Assembly: GCA_947370975.1 (NCBI GenBank)
Contig: CANBNG010000010.1
Location: 1 to 64,000, forward strand
From: Beijerinckiaceae bacterium
GTDB taxonomy: Bacteria > Pseudomonadota > Alphaproteobacteria > Rhizobiales > Beijerinckiaceae
Length of the DNA: 64,000 nt
Reading direction: 5' to 3'
The translations under genes were made by a program, and so were the position numbers. Below are positions 32,076 through 45,301 of this stretch, in pieces (within the stretch, counting starts at the first letter, position 1; each line of letters begins with the position of its first letter). The notes below the pieces were generated by a model, which was not told where the DNA came from, searched no databases, and saw nothing but the letters and a program-made list of their open reading frames with translations.

Positions 32076-33902
32076 ATGATTCCAAACGTGATTCGACTCA
32101 TCTTGTTGGGCTGCTGCCTCCTGCCGCTGGCGAACCCGGCGCGGGCTGGTGAAAGCACAGGGCCGCGACATGGTATTGCGATGCAAGGCGAACCAGCCCT
32201 GCCCGCCGATTTCGTCCATTTGCCCTATGCCAATCCGCAAGCCCCCAAGGGTGGGCGGCTCTCGGTGGCGTTTCAGGGCACGTTCGACAGTCTCAACCCC
32301 TTCAACCTGAAGGCCGGCACGACCGCGCAGGGGCTCAGCGGCAATATATTCCAGTCCTTGATGATGCGCTCCATGGATGAGCCCTTCACGCTTTATGGTC
32401 TGATCGCCCAGACCATAGAGACCGACGCAGAGCGCGCGCATGTCACTTTCAGGCTCGATCCGCGCGCGCGTTTCTCGGACGGCACGCCGATCACGACCGA
32501 GGATGTGCTTTTCACCTTTGAGCTGCTCAAGACCAAGGGTCGTCCGCAACAGCGCGCGGCCTATGGCCAGGTGCGCAAGGTCGATGTGCGCGACGCGCAT
32601 ACGATCAGTTTCGATCTGTCGGGAACCGACGACCGTGAATTGCCCCTCACCTTGGGGCTCATGCCGGTACTGTCGAAAAAGCACACGGATACCGAACGCT
32701 TCAATGAAACGAGCCTCGAGATTCCGGTGGGCTCGGGCCCCTATCTGATCGAAAGCATAAGGCCGGGCGAGGTACTCACCCTCAAGCGCAACCCCGATTA
32801 TTGGGGCAAGGATCTGCCGATCCATCGCGGCCTGTTCAATTTCAACGAGATCCGGATCGAATATTTCCGCGATGCCGCCTCTCTCTATGAGGCCTTCAAG
32901 GGCGGCCTCGTCGAATATCGCGACGAGACCAATCCGACGCGCTGGCTCACGGGCTATGATTTCCCTGCCATGAAAACGGGCCGCGTCGCCAAGGCGAGCC
33001 TGCCGCTTGGCATCCCCAAAGGCATGACGGGTTTTGCCTTCAACACCCGCCGCGCCATGTTTGGCGACGTGCGCCTGCGCGAGGCGTTGGGCCTGATGTT
33101 CGATTTCGAATGGGTCAACGCCAATCTTTATGGCGGGCTTTATCGCCGCACGAAAAGCTTCTTCGACGAGAGCGAGCTGTCTGCATCCGGACGCCCGGCA
33201 GATGCAGCCGAACGCGCGCTGCTTGCGCCCTTCCCCGGCGCTGTGCGCACCGACATCATGGAAGGCGCATGGCAGCCCCCGACGACCGATGGCACGGGGC
33301 GCGACCGCATGCCTGCGCGTCGTGCGCTCGCATTGCTGAAAGAGGCCGGCTACGACCTCAACAACGGCAAGCTTGTCGCGCGCGACAGCGGACGTCCGCT
33401 CGATTTCGAGATCATGGTGACCGATCGCAATCAGGAGCGGCTCGCGCTCAATTATGCGGAATCGCTGCGCCGCATCGGTGTGAGTGCACGTGTGCGGCTT
33501 GTCGATGATGTGCAATATCAGCGCCGCCGCCAAAAATTCGACTTTGACATGATGCTCGGCCTCTGGCTCGCCTCCGCCTCGCCTGGCGCCGAGCAGCGCG
33601 GCCGCTGGGGCTCTTCAAGCGCCCAGCAGGAAGCCTCGTTCAATCTCTCGGGCGCGGCCTCGCCCGCCATCGATGCAATGATTGCGGCTCTGCTGAAGGC
33701 AGATTCCAGCGCCGATTTTATCGCCGCCGTGCGAGCGCTCGACCGCCTGCTCCTGTCAGGCTTTTACATCGTGCCGTTGTTTCATACGCCCGAACAATGG
33801 TTTGCCTATTCGACCCGCCTCGCGCATCCGGAGCGGACTGCGCATTATGCTGCGCCGCTTTTTGGCGCGACCCTCGACACATGGTGGCGCAAGGCGCCGT
33901 GA
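32076..33902 (+). CDS. Peptide/nickel-type ABC transporter substrate-binding protein (family 5)
   Basis: The 608-residue protein has a signal sequence (residues about 1-24, LLGCCLLPLANPARA) and the SBP_bac_5 fold: HGIAMQGEPALPADF, GTFDSLNPFNLKAG, FRLDPRARFSDGTPIT, PVGSGPYLIESIRPG. This resembles the YejA/DppA branch that binds oligopeptides or microcin-like peptides. The LLGC stretch could be a weak lipobox. No permease or ATPase genes lie beside it in this window, so it is an orphan binding protein here. The start at ATG 32076 is chosen because the signal peptide follows directly. Confidence 0.88.
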   Translation: MIPNVIRLILLGCCLLPLANPARAGESTGPRHGIAMQGEPALPADFVHLPYANPQAPKGGRLSVAFQGTFDSLNPFNLKAGTTAQGLSGNIFQSLMMRSMDEPFTLYGLIAQTIETDAERAHVTFRLDPRARFSDGTPITTEDVLFTFELLKTKGRPQQRAAYGQVRKVDVRDAHTISFDLSGTDDRELPLTLGLMPVLSKKHTDTERFNETSLEIPVGSGPYLIESIRPGEVLTLKRNPDYWGKDLPIHRGLFNFNEIRIEYFRDAASLYEAFKGGLVEYRDETNPTRWLTGYDFPAMKTGRVAKASLPLGIPKGMTGFAFNTRRAMFGDVRLREALGLMFDFEWVNANLYGGLYRRTKSFFDESELSASGRPADAAERALLAPFPGAVRTDIMEGAWQPPTTDGTGRDRMPARRALALLKEAGYDLNNGKLVARDSGRPLDFEIMVTDRNQERLALNYAESLRRIGVSARVRLVDDVQYQRRRQKFDFDMMLGLWLASASPGAEQRGRWGSSSAQQEASFNLSGAASPAIDAMIAALLKADSSADFIAAVRALDRLLLSGFYIVPLFHTPEQWFAYSTRLAHPERTAHYAAPLFGATLDTWWRKAP

Positions 33903-33916
33903 TCGGAACACATCAT

Positions 33917-34549
33917 ATGGATAAGCTTGAGATCGACGTCGTCTCGGATGTCGTTTGCCCCTGGTGCTATCTCGGCAAGCGCAAGCTCGATGCGGCCATC
34001 GCACAGGCGCCGGGCCTCACCTTCGACATTCGCTGGCGGCCTTTCCAGCTCGACCCCACCATTCCGCCCGAGGGGCTGGATCGCCACGAATATATGGCGC
34101 GCAAATTCGGACCCGAAAAAATCGCTGCCATTCATGAGCGCCTGACGGACGCAGGCCGCGAGGAGGGCCTCACCTTCAATTTCTCCGCAATCAAACGCTC
34201 GCCCAACACGCTCGATGCCCATCGCCTCATCCGCTGGTCACACGCCAAGGACAAGCAGGCGCAGGTCGTGGAGCGGCTGTTCGCGCTCTACTTCAGCGAA
34301 GGCGCCGACATAGGCGACCGCGACGTCCTTGTGCAGGTCGCCGACGAGGCGGGCCTCGATGGCGCGCTCGTGCGCCGCCTGCTCACCGACGGCACCGACA
34401 CCGGCTCGGTGCGCGAAGAAGTCGCCACGGCTGCACGCATGGGCGTGTCCGGCGTGCCGTTCTTCATCTTCGGTGGTAAATACGCCGTATCAGGCGCACA
34501 GCCCGTCGATGCGCTATTGGGCGCAATCTGGAAAGCGGCAAGCGAGTAA
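33917..34549 (+). CDS. DsbA-family oxidoreductase (FrnE-like)
   Basis: The 210-residue protein has a thioredoxin-like fold with the active site CPWC at Cys14/Cys17 (SDVVCPWCYLGKRK) and the later cis-proline region GVSGVPFFIF, as in FrnE and 2-hydroxychromene-2-carboxylate isomerase-like proteins. There is no signal peptide, so it is cytosolic. The start at 33917 gives the usual N-terminus; the longer upstream frame overlaps the binding-protein gene. Confidence 0.9.
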   Translation: MDKLEIDVVSDVVCPWCYLGKRKLDAAIAQAPGLTFDIRWRPFQLDPTIPPEGLDRHEYMARKFGPEKIAAIHERLTDAGREEGLTFNFSAIKRSPNTLDAHRLIRWSHAKDKQAQVVERLFALYFSEGADIGDRDVLVQVADEAGLDGALVRRLLTDGTDTGSVREEVATAARMGVSGVPFFIFGGKYAVSGAQPVDALLGAIWKAASE

Positions 34550-34585
34550 GGGCTGAGCGCAGACGTCACAAGCGCGCTCGCGGAA

Positions 34586-34745
34586 CTCCCTCCCCCCTGT
34601 GGGGAGGGTTAGGGGTGGGGGTCGCGCAAGTCTTGGATGTCCTCAGCGCGCTGCCCAGACCAGAATGTGTGGCGGATGGAATAGCGCGACCCCCACCCCG
34701 CTCAGCCTTCGGCTGAGTCGCCCTCCCCACAAGGGGGAGGGAGAG
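34586..34745. repeat. Dispersed palindromic repeat, family A, copy 1
   Basis: Two inverted units, CTCCCTCC...GGGGAGGG...GGGTGGGGGTCGCG and its complement with an inner CAGCC-TTC-GGCTG hairpin, flank about 50 bases of unrelated DNA. It lies between the convergent DsbA-like and mfd genes. Copy 2 of the same family is at 40851-40974. Confidence 0.85.
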
Positions 34746-34776
34746 ACTCCCACGCGCGCCAACGACAAAGTGCCTC

Positions 34777-38292
<3,516 letters not shown>

Positions 38293-38301
38293 TGGATCCG
38301 T

Positions 38302-38598
38302 TCAGCCGAAGATCGGGCCATCATGGGTGTGGAAGGCCTTCAACCTGTGGAAGACCGGGGTGCTGTAGGAATCTGGCGTCGGCGCCTCGCCCGTCAGGAA
38401 CATCAGGACGTCGCGGTCGGGCAGATCCATCAGCAATTCAAGATCGTCGAGCTCGCCCTCGCTCAGCTTGGCGAGTTCGGAATCGGCAAATTTCCCATAG
38501 AGAATATCCATTTCGCGCATACCGCGATGCCAGGCGCGAAACAGCACCTTGCGGCGGCGTGGATCGAGCCCGGCGCTGGAGATGGACGATTCTGTCAA
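38302..38598 (-). CDS. sdhE: Succinate dehydrogenase assembly factor SdhE (FAD assembly)
   Basis: The 98-residue protein has the RGxxE motif (HRGMREMD, residues about 24-31) and the helical DLELLMDLPDRDVL stretch of the SdhE/YgfY family, which promotes covalent FAD attachment to the succinate dehydrogenase flavoprotein subunit. The start codon is TTG at 38596-38598, chosen because GGGAG lies six bases before it and no nearer ATG gives the full domain. Lies between recG (divergent) and mfd. Confidence 0.92.
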   Translation of the reverse strand: MTESSISSAGLDPRRRKVLFRAWHRGMREMDILYGKFADSELAKLSEGELDDLELLMDLPDRDVLMFLTGEAPTPDSYSTPVFHRLKAFHTHDGPIFG

Positions 38599-38710
38599 GG
38601 TAAGCTCCCGTCGAAATAGCCTCGCGCGCCGGACGGGTTCGCCCTGCGTGCAGCTGCGTATATAGAGCAGCCGCTTGCGCCTGTCAGGGGGTCAGCCGTA
38701 AAGCTTGGTG

Positions 38711-40816
38711 ATGCGCCCCGATATTCTCAACCCGCTCTTTGCCGGTGTGGCGACGCTCCCCGGCGTCGGCCCCAAAACGTCGAAGCTGTTCGACAAGGCC
38801 CTCAGCCCGCCCCATGGCGGCGAGGCGCGGGTCTGCGACCTGTTGTTCCACCTGCCCCATAGCGGCATCGACCGGCGGGCGCGCCCCAAACTCATGGACG
38901 CCCCGCGCGATCAGGTCGTCCTGCTGGAAGTGACCGTCGTCGAGCATCGCCCGCCCTCGGGGCGCAACACCAAGGCCCCCTACCGCGTGCTGGTGGAGGA
39001 TGAGACCGGCGACATGACGCTGGTGTTCTTCCTGGCCAATCACCAATGGGTGGAGCGCTCGCTGCCCATCGGCGCCAAGCGCTGGGTGTCGGGCAAGCTC
39101 GAACTTTGGGATGGCCATTTGCAGATGGTCCATCCCGACAAGGTGCTGGATGAAGCAGCGCTGGCCAAATTGCCGCCGGTCGAGCCGGTCTATGGGCTCA
39201 CCGAAGGCCTGACCCAGCGCGCCATGCAGAAAGCCGCCGAGGGTGCGCTGGGCAAAGTGCCCGATCTGCCAGAATGGATCGACCCGCCGCTGATGGCGCA
39301 GCGCAAATGGCCAACCTTCATGGCAGCCCTTCATGCCGTTCATCGCCCGGAGGGGCCAGAATCGCTTGATCCGCAAAGCGCCGTGCGCCTGCGGCTGGCC
39401 TATGATGAATTGCTCGCGAGCCAGGTGACGCTTGGCCTCGTGCGGGCACGCATGAAAAAGCTCGGTGGACGCCCCAGTCTCGGCACCGGCAAGATTGCGG
39501 ACAAGATCACCCTGGCCCTGCCCTTCTCGCTCACCAATGCGCAGGCGGAGGCTCTGGTGGATATCCGCGCCGATCTCGCCTCCGACACGCGCATGTTGCG
39601 GCTGCTGCAGGGCGATGTCGGGTCCGGCAAGACGCTGGTGGCCTTGCTGGCCATGGCGACTGTCGTCGAGGCAGGCCGTCAGGCGGCCATGATGGCGCCG
39701 ACCGAAATTCTCACACGCCAGCATTATGAACGCATCCTGCCGCTGGCCGAACAGGTCGGTATGCGCATCGCGCTGCTGACTGGCCGCGACAAGGTTGCCG
39801 AACGGCGCAAGACGCTGGCGGCTCTTGCTGCCGGCGAGATCGATATTGTCATTGGCACACACGCGCTGTTTCAGGAGGCCGTGACCTTCCGCGATCTGGC
39901 GCTGGCGGTGGTGGATGAACAGCATCGCTTTGGCGTGCATCAGCGTCTGGCGCTGGGCTCGAAGGGCGAGGCCGTCGATATTCTGGTGATGACGGCAACA
40001 CCCATTCCGCGCACGCTCGTCCTCACTTATTTCGGCGATATGGATGTGTCCATGTTGCGCGAAAAGCCTGCGGGACGCCAACCTATCGACACACGCGCGC
40101 TCCCGCTCGAACGTCTGGACGAAGTGGTGGCCGGCATTGGCCGGGCCATCGACAATGGCGCGCGCGTCTATTGGGTTTGTCCGCTGGTCGATGAAAACGA
40201 GGATCTCGATCTGGCGGCCGCGACCGAGCGGGCGGAATTGTTGCAGCAGTTTTTCGGCACGCGCGTCGGGCTGGTGCATGGCCAGATGAAGGGCGCCGAC
40301 AAGGATGCCGCCATGGAGGCCTTCCAGCGCGGCGAGACCGATATTCTGGTGGCCACCACGGTGATCGAAGTCGGCGTCGATGTGCCCGAGGCAACCGTGA
40401 TGGTGATCGAACACGCCGAGCGTTTTGGCCTTGCGCAATTGCACCAATTGCGCGGTCGCGTCGGGCGCGGCAAGGGCCGCTCGACCTGCCTGCTGCTCTA
40501 CAAGGCCCCGCTCGGCGAAGTGGCGGAAGCCCGCATCACGATCATGCGCGAAACTGAAGACGGCTTCCGCATCGCAGAAGAAGATCTGCGCCTGCGCGGC
40601 GAAGGCGAAGTGCTAGGCACACGCCAATCGGGCACACCAGGCTTCAGACTGGCCAGCCTCGATGTGCACGGTGCATTGCTCCCGGTGGCGCGCGACGATG
40701 CGCGGATGATCGTCGACAAAGACCCGGAACTGGCCAGCGAACGCGGAAAAGCCGTGCGGATGCTGCTCTATCTGTTTGGCCGCGACGAGGCTGTGCGGTT
40801 ATTGCGGGCGGGGTGA
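38711..40816 (+). CDS. recG: ATP-dependent DNA helicase RecG
   Basis: The 701-residue protein has an N-terminal wedge/OB domain (about 60-165), SF2 helicase motifs (GDVGSGKTLVALLA, VVDEQHRFG, MTATPIPRTLVLTYFGDMDVS), and the C-terminal GRVGRGKGRS motif VI and TRG region. It remodels stalled replication forks and Holliday junctions. TTG and GTG codons sit just before the ATG at 38711; the ATG is used because RPDILNPLF is the common N-terminus. It is divergent from sdhE. Confidence 0.97.
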   Translation: MRPDILNPLFAGVATLPGVGPKTSKLFDKALSPPHGGEARVCDLLFHLPHSGIDRRARPKLMDAPRDQVVLLEVTVVEHRPPSGRNTKAPYRVLVEDETGDMTLVFFLANHQWVERSLPIGAKRWVSGKLELWDGHLQMVHPDKVLDEAALAKLPPVEPVYGLTEGLTQRAMQKAAEGALGKVPDLPEWIDPPLMAQRKWPTFMAALHAVHRPEGPESLDPQSAVRLRLAYDELLASQVTLGLVRARMKKLGGRPSLGTGKIADKITLALPFSLTNAQAEALVDIRADLASDTRMLRLLQGDVGSGKTLVALLAMATVVEAGRQAAMMAPTEILTRQHYERILPLAEQVGMRIALLTGRDKVAERRKTLAALAAGEIDIVIGTHALFQEAVTFRDLALAVVDEQHRFGVHQRLALGSKGEAVDILVMTATPIPRTLVLTYFGDMDVSMLREKPAGRQPIDTRALPLERLDEVVAGIGRAIDNGARVYWVCPLVDENEDLDLAAATERAELLQQFFGTRVGLVHGQMKGADKDAAMEAFQRGETDILVATTVIEVGVDVPEATVMVIEHAERFGLAQLHQLRGRVGRGKGRSTCLLLYKAPLGEVAEARITIMRETEDGFRIAEEDLRLRGEGEVLGTRQSGTPGFRLASLDVHGALLPVARDDARMIVDKDPELASERGKAVRMLLYLFGRDEAVRLLRAG

Positions 40817-40850
40817 TGGGGTTCGCCCCCGCCTGTGCCGAATGGAATCG

Positions 40851-40974
40851 TGCGACCCCCACCCCGCTCGGCTGCGCCGAGTCGGCCCTGCCCACAAGGG
40901 GGAGGGAGTTTGGATCGCACATGCCATCTGATTCCCCGCCCCCTTGTGGGGAGGGGCTAGGGGTGGGGGTCGCA
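40851..40974. repeat. Dispersed palindromic repeat, family A, copy 2
   Basis: TGCGACCCCCACCCCGCTCGG-CTGCG-CCGAGTCGG...CCCACAAGGGGGAGGGAG then the inverted unit CCCCTTGTGGGGAGGGGCTAG...GGGTGGGGGTCGCA. Same layout as copy 1 at 34586-34745, and likewise between two convergent genes (recG and the DUF502 gene). Confidence 0.85.
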
Positions 40975-40991
40975 CCGTCGCTGTTTACGAC

Positions 40992-41720
40992 TCACGCGCT
41001 ATCGGCCTTCAGCGCTTTCTGAGCCCGCACCTTCTCGGCCATTGCGCCCAGAGCTGTCTGGGTTTCGGGCTGGATAAGGCCTGCCGACATGATCAGCTTG
41101 GCTGCATCGTCGGGCGACATCGGAATTTCGATTACATCGGATGCAGGCAGGAAGAAATAGAAGCCGGTCGTGGGATTGGGCGTGCATGGCAGGAAAACCG
41201 ACACATGCGCGCCTGGCGGCAATGCCTCGGCGACCGAGCCTGCCGGCGGGGCCGAGATGAAGACGATCGTCCACATGCCCTTGCCCGGAAATTCCACCAA
41301 TCCGACATGGCGGAAGGACGTGCCAGACTGCGAGAAGATCGTCTCGAAAATCTGCTTCACGCTCTTGTAGAGCCCGCGCACCACCGGCATCCGGTCGAGA
41401 ATGGTCTCGCCGAGCTTCAGAAGGGTGCGACCGGCGAGATTGGCGGCGAGGAAGCCCAGCAATGTCAGGCCGACAAAGGCCAGCACTACGCCCACGCCCG
41501 GCACGCGGATCGGCAGATAGGTGTCGGGCGAGAGCACCGGGGGCACCAGCTGCTTGACCCAATTGTCGATGGTGTTGACGAACCACCACACCAGCCAGGC
41601 GGTGACAGCCAGTGGCCCTGCGATAATGAGGCCCGTGAGAAACCACGTGCGGATTCGGGCGCCAAAACTCGGACGGAAAAGGACGCTACCATCCGCGAGC
41701 GGATCGTTGATCTGGTTCAT
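40992..41720 (-). CDS. DUF502 family membrane protein
   Basis: The 242-residue protein has two strong membrane segments (about residues 24-48 and 72-94). A cytosolic or periplasmic domain with the DUF502 pattern follows: MPVVRGLYKSVKQIFETIF, VGLVEFPGKGMWTIVFIS, and HVSVFLPCTPNPTTGFYFF. Function is unknown; members often sit next to recG or glmS in alphaproteobacteria, as here. It follows glmS on the minus strand after 82 bases and is convergent with recG. Confidence 0.88.
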   Translation of the reverse strand: MNQINDPLADGSVLFRPSFGARIRTWFLTGLIIAGPLAVTAWLVWWFVNTIDNWVKQLVPPVLSPDTYLPIRVPGVGVVLAFVGLTLLGFLAANLAGRTLLKLGETILDRMPVVRGLYKSVKQIFETIFSQSGTSFRHVGLVEFPGKGMWTIVFISAPPAGSVAEALPPGAHVSVFLPCTPNPTTGFYFFLPASDVIEIPMSPDDAAKLIMSAGLIQPETQTALGAMAEKVRAQKALKADSA

Positions 41721-41802
41721 ATTCTGTCCATCGGGGGCAAGCCACTTGCCTGCCCGTCACGGCCGGCGGAGCCGCAGGGCGCGGCTCGTTCTTGAAATCA
41801 GT

Positions 41803-43629
41803 TTATTCTACCGTGACGCTTTTGGCGAGGTTGCGCGGCTGATCGACATCCTTACCCATGACCACAGCTGTGTGATAGGCGAGCATCTGCACCGGAACGG
41901 CATAGGGAATGGCGGCAAAATCAGGCGCCATTTCAGGCATGGCGATGGCGCTGAAGAACGGCACCGCCGCCTCATGGGCCGCGCGCGCATCGCCGATGAG
42001 GATGATGCGCCCGCCGCGCGCCGCAACCTCCTGCATGTTGGATACGGTCTTCTCGAACACCGGATCGAAGGGCGCGAGCACAATGACGGGGATGTTCTCG
42101 TCAATCAGCGCAATCGGCCCGTGCTTGAGTTCGCCCGCCGCATAACCCTCGGCATGAATGTAGGAAATTTCCTTGAGCTTCAGCGCGCCTTCCAACGCCA
42201 GCGGATAATTGGTGCCCCGGCCGAGGTAGAGAACATCGGTCGCCTTGGCGAGTTCGCGCGCCAGAGCCTCAATCTGCGGCTCGCGCTTGAAGGCTTCCGC
42301 CATCAGTCCGGGCATCGACATGAGATCGGCCACAAGCTCTGACTCGCGCTTGGCATCGATGGCCCCGCGCGCGCGGCCAAAGCCAACGGCGAGGCAGGCC
42401 AGCACGGCCAGCTGGCAGGTGAAGGCCTTGGTGGAGGCAACGCCGATTTCAGGCCCGGCAAGGGTTGCAGCCACAACATCGCTCTCGCGCGCAATGGTCG
42501 AGGTCGGCACGTTGACGACCGAGAGAATGTGCTGCCCCTGCTCCTTGGCATAGCGGAGCGATGCGAGCGTATCGGCCGTCTCGCCCGATTGCGACACGAC
42601 GATCATCAGGCCGCCCGCAACCATCGGCGCATCGCGATAGCGGAACTCGCTCGCGACATCGATCTCGACGGGCAGACGCGCGTAACGCTCGAACCAGTAT
42701 TTCGCGATGAGGCCTGCATAATAGGCTGTGCCGCAGGCAGAAATCGTAATCCGCGTCAGGGACGCAGGATCGAACGGCAGATCGAAGGGCAAGCGCACCG
42801 CGCCTGATGACATGTCGAGATAATGCGCGAGTGTGCGGCCCACCACTTCGGGCTGCTCATGAATTTCCTTCGCCATGAAATGGCGATGATTGCCCTTGTC
42901 GACGAGAAAGGCCGAGGCCTGCGTCTTCAGCTTGGGGCGGTGCACGGGGCGGCCTTGGCCATCGTGAAAATCAGCGCCCGCGGGCGTCAGCACAACCCAG
43001 TCGCCGTCTTCAAGATAAGTGATCGTATCGGTGAAGGGGGCGAGCGCGAGCGCATCCGAGCCCAGATACATTTCGCCCTCGCCCCAGCCGATGGCGAGCG
43101 GCGCGCCTTGGCGAGCGCCAATCAGCAGATCGCGCTCGCCCTCGAACACAAAGGCCAAAGCAAAAGCGCCACGCAGGCGCGGCAGCGCATTGGCCACAGC
43201 CTCACGCGGGCCATGGCCGCGCTGCATTTCGTCGGTCACGAGATGGGCGACGACTTCCGTGTCGGTCTCGGTCAGAAACACATGGCCGCGCGCGGTCAGC
43301 TCTTCGCGCAATTCGCGGAAATTTTCGATGATGCCGTTATGGACCACGGCCACGCGCGTGGTGGCATGGGGATGGGCGTTGTTCTCGGTCGGGCGGCCAT
43401 GCGTTGCCCAGCGGGTATGGCCGATGCCGACTGTGCCCGTCAGGGGCGCGCTCTTGAGGCGGGCTTCGAGATTCTTCAGCTTGCCCTCGGCGCGCAGCCG
43501 CGTGAGGTGGCCATCCTCGAGGGTCGCGACGCCGGCCGAATCATAACCGCGATATTCCAGCCGCCGCAGCGACTCGATGATCTGCGCGGCAACAGGCTGA
43601 GCGCCCACGATTCCGACGATTCCACACAT
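41803..43629 (-). CDS. glmS: Glutamine-fructose-6-phosphate aminotransferase (isomerizing) GlmS
   Basis: The 608-residue enzyme makes glucosamine-6-phosphate, the first step of UDP-GlcNAc synthesis. The N-terminal glutaminase domain begins MCGIVGIVG, with Cys2 as nucleophile after Met removal (residues 1-240). The two SIS isomerase domains follow (about 275-420 and 445-590; SQSGETADTLA and EGALKLKEISYIHAEGY), and the C-terminus ends KSVTVE, as is usual. It is encoded 106 bases after glmU on the same strand; both feed the same pathway. Confidence 0.98.
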   Translation of the reverse strand: MCGIVGIVGAQPVAAQIIESLRRLEYRGYDSAGVATLEDGHLTRLRAEGKLKNLEARLKSAPLTGTVGIGHTRWATHGRPTENNAHPHATTRVAVVHNGIIENFRELREELTARGHVFLTETDTEVVAHLVTDEMQRGHGPREAVANALPRLRGAFALAFVFEGERDLLIGARQGAPLAIGWGEGEMYLGSDALALAPFTDTITYLEDGDWVVLTPAGADFHDGQGRPVHRPKLKTQASAFLVDKGNHRHFMAKEIHEQPEVVGRTLAHYLDMSSGAVRLPFDLPFDPASLTRITISACGTAYYAGLIAKYWFERYARLPVEIDVASEFRYRDAPMVAGGLMIVVSQSGETADTLASLRYAKEQGQHILSVVNVPTSTIARESDVVAATLAGPEIGVASTKAFTCQLAVLACLAVGFGRARGAIDAKRESELVADLMSMPGLMAEAFKREPQIEALARELAKATDVLYLGRGTNYPLALEGALKLKEISYIHAEGYAAGELKHGPIALIDENIPVIVLAPFDPVFEKTVSNMQEVAARGGRIILIGDARAAHEAAVPFFSAIAMPEMAPDFAAIPYAVPVQMLAYHTAVVMGKDVDQPRNLAKSVTVE

Positions 43630-43648
43630 TCTGGCGCGACTCCCGAGG

Positions 43649-43674
43649 CTAGACCGCAGTGCTAGACCGCAGTG
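43649..43674. repeat. 13-base tandem direct repeat upstream of glmS
   Basis: CTAGACCGCAGTG occurs twice in immediate succession in the glmU-glmS gap, 20 bases from the glmS ATG on the minus strand. Confidence 0.8.
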
Positions 43675-43735
43675 CGGTCAGGCTTCAAGACAATTTCCGT
43701 GACACTTCGTAACGCGCAGGCATGCAATGGCTCCG

Positions 43736-45097
43736 TCAGCGCTTCCTGGGGCGCGCCGCATTGACCGCGCGAAAACGCTGCGCCCAGCCCGGTTTCTCCA
43801 CCTGCGCGCCGCGCGCCAGAGCCAGCGCATCGGGCGCGACATCGCGCGTCACAACAGAGCCGGAGCCGACAAAAGCCCCCGCCCCGATTTTTACCGGCGC
43901 AACGAGCGAGGAATTGGAGCCGATGAAAGCGCCTGCCCCGATCTCGGTCTTGAACTTGTTGAAGCCATCGTAATTGCAGGTGATGGTGCCTGCGCCAATA
44001 TTCACCTCAGGCCCGACAAGCGCATCGCCGATATAGCTCAAATGGCTGATCTTGGCCCCGGCCCCGATGATCGAGCCCTTGATCTCCACGAAATTACCGA
44101 CCTTTGCGCCTTCTCCAAGATCTGCGCCCGGCCGCAGCCGCGCATAGGGGCCAACGCTCGCCCCTGCCCGCACATGCGCGCCTTCAAGATGGCTGAAGGC
44201 GTGAATGAGCGCGCCATCCTCGATCACGCAGCCTGGACCAAACACGACATTGGGCTCCACCAGCACATCGCGGCCAAGCTTGGTGTCGACACAGAAAAAC
44301 ACCGTCTCGGGCGCAATCAGCGTTGCGCCGTCGCGCATGGCGGCTTCGCGCATCCGGCGCTGGAAAATCGCCTCGGCGGCCGCCAGCTGCACGCGATCGT
44401 TGACGCCGATCACTTCATCCCTGTCAGCAATCACGAAGCTCGCGCTCAGGCCCGCCTTGCGTGCGGTTTCGACCGCATCGGTCAGGTAGAATTCGCCCTG
44501 CGCATTGGCATTGCCAATCGCCTCCAGCAGCGCCAGCGCATGCTGTCCGGAGAGCGCCATCAGGCCTGCATTGCACAGCCCCACCTTGCGCTCGGCCTCC
44601 GTCGCATCCTTCTGCTCGCGAATGGCGACAAGCTGGCCATCCTCGACCAGCAGGCGGCCATAGCCGGTCGGGTCAGCGGGCTCAAAGCCAAGCGCGACAA
44701 GCGCGGCGCCTTCGGCGAGTGCGGTACGCAGACGGGCAAGGGTCGCCGGGGTAACGAGCGGCGTATCGGCGAAAAGCACGAGCAGATCATCGCAGCCGCG
44801 CGCCAGGGCGCTGCGGGCAGCCAGCACGGCATGGGCCGTGCCCAGACGCTCGCTCTGGATGAAAATCTCGGCCTGCGCAGCGGCGCGGCGCGCGGCCTGC
44901 GCCACATCCTCCCGGCCAGGGCCCACGACCACCGCAACATCCTGCGCGCCGGCAGCGCCAAGGCTGGCCAGAACATGGCCGAGCATGGAGCGGCCGCCGA
45001 CCTCGTGCAGCGCCTTGGGGCGCGCGGATTTCATGCGCGTGCCCTCGCCTGCGGCAAGAACCACGGCAAGGCAGCGGCGAAAAGGGGTCGAGCTCAT
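43736..45097 (-). CDS. glmU: Bifunctional UDP-GlcNAc pyrophosphorylase / GlcN-1-P N-acetyltransferase GlmU
   Basis: The 453-residue protein has an N-terminal uridyltransferase domain (residues about 1-235) with the LAAGEGTRMKSARPKALHEV nucleotide-binding loop. The C-terminal left-handed beta-helix acetyltransferase domain shows hexapeptide repeats (EIKGSIIGAGAKISHLSYIG, NIGAGTITCNYDG). It makes UDP-GlcNAc for peptidoglycan and lipopolysaccharide in two steps. It is followed by glmS on the same strand. Confidence 0.98.
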   Translation of the reverse strand: MSSTPFRRCLAVVLAAGEGTRMKSARPKALHEVGGRSMLGHVLASLGAAGAQDVAVVVGPGREDVAQAARRAAAQAEIFIQSERLGTAHAVLAARSALARGCDDLLVLFADTPLVTPATLARLRTALAEGAALVALGFEPADPTGYGRLLVEDGQLVAIREQKDATEAERKVGLCNAGLMALSGQHALALLEAIGNANAQGEFYLTDAVETARKAGLSASFVIADRDEVIGVNDRVQLAAAEAIFQRRMREAAMRDGATLIAPETVFFCVDTKLGRDVLVEPNVVFGPGCVIEDGALIHAFSHLEGAHVRAGASVGPYARLRPGADLGEGAKVGNFVEIKGSIIGAGAKISHLSYIGDALVGPEVNIGAGTITCNYDGFNKFKTEIGAGAFIGSNSSLVAPVKIGAGAFVGSGSVVTRDVAPDALALARGAQVEKPGWAQRFRAVNAARPRKR

Positions 45098-45301
45098 CTC
45101 ATCGGGCTCCGGGTCATCCTGCTTGAATCGGGGCCGAACAGTCCGGCCATGCGCCTAGTTGGTCGCGGGGGCGTAAACACATCATGAATTGCGCGCCGGC
45201 TTTCGAAAATCCGGCTCGCGAAACGTCATTTTTCGCTATAGATAGACAAGGTGCGTCGTTGCATCGGACGCCCCACGCTTATCGGAGCTGAAATTCACCA
45301 G

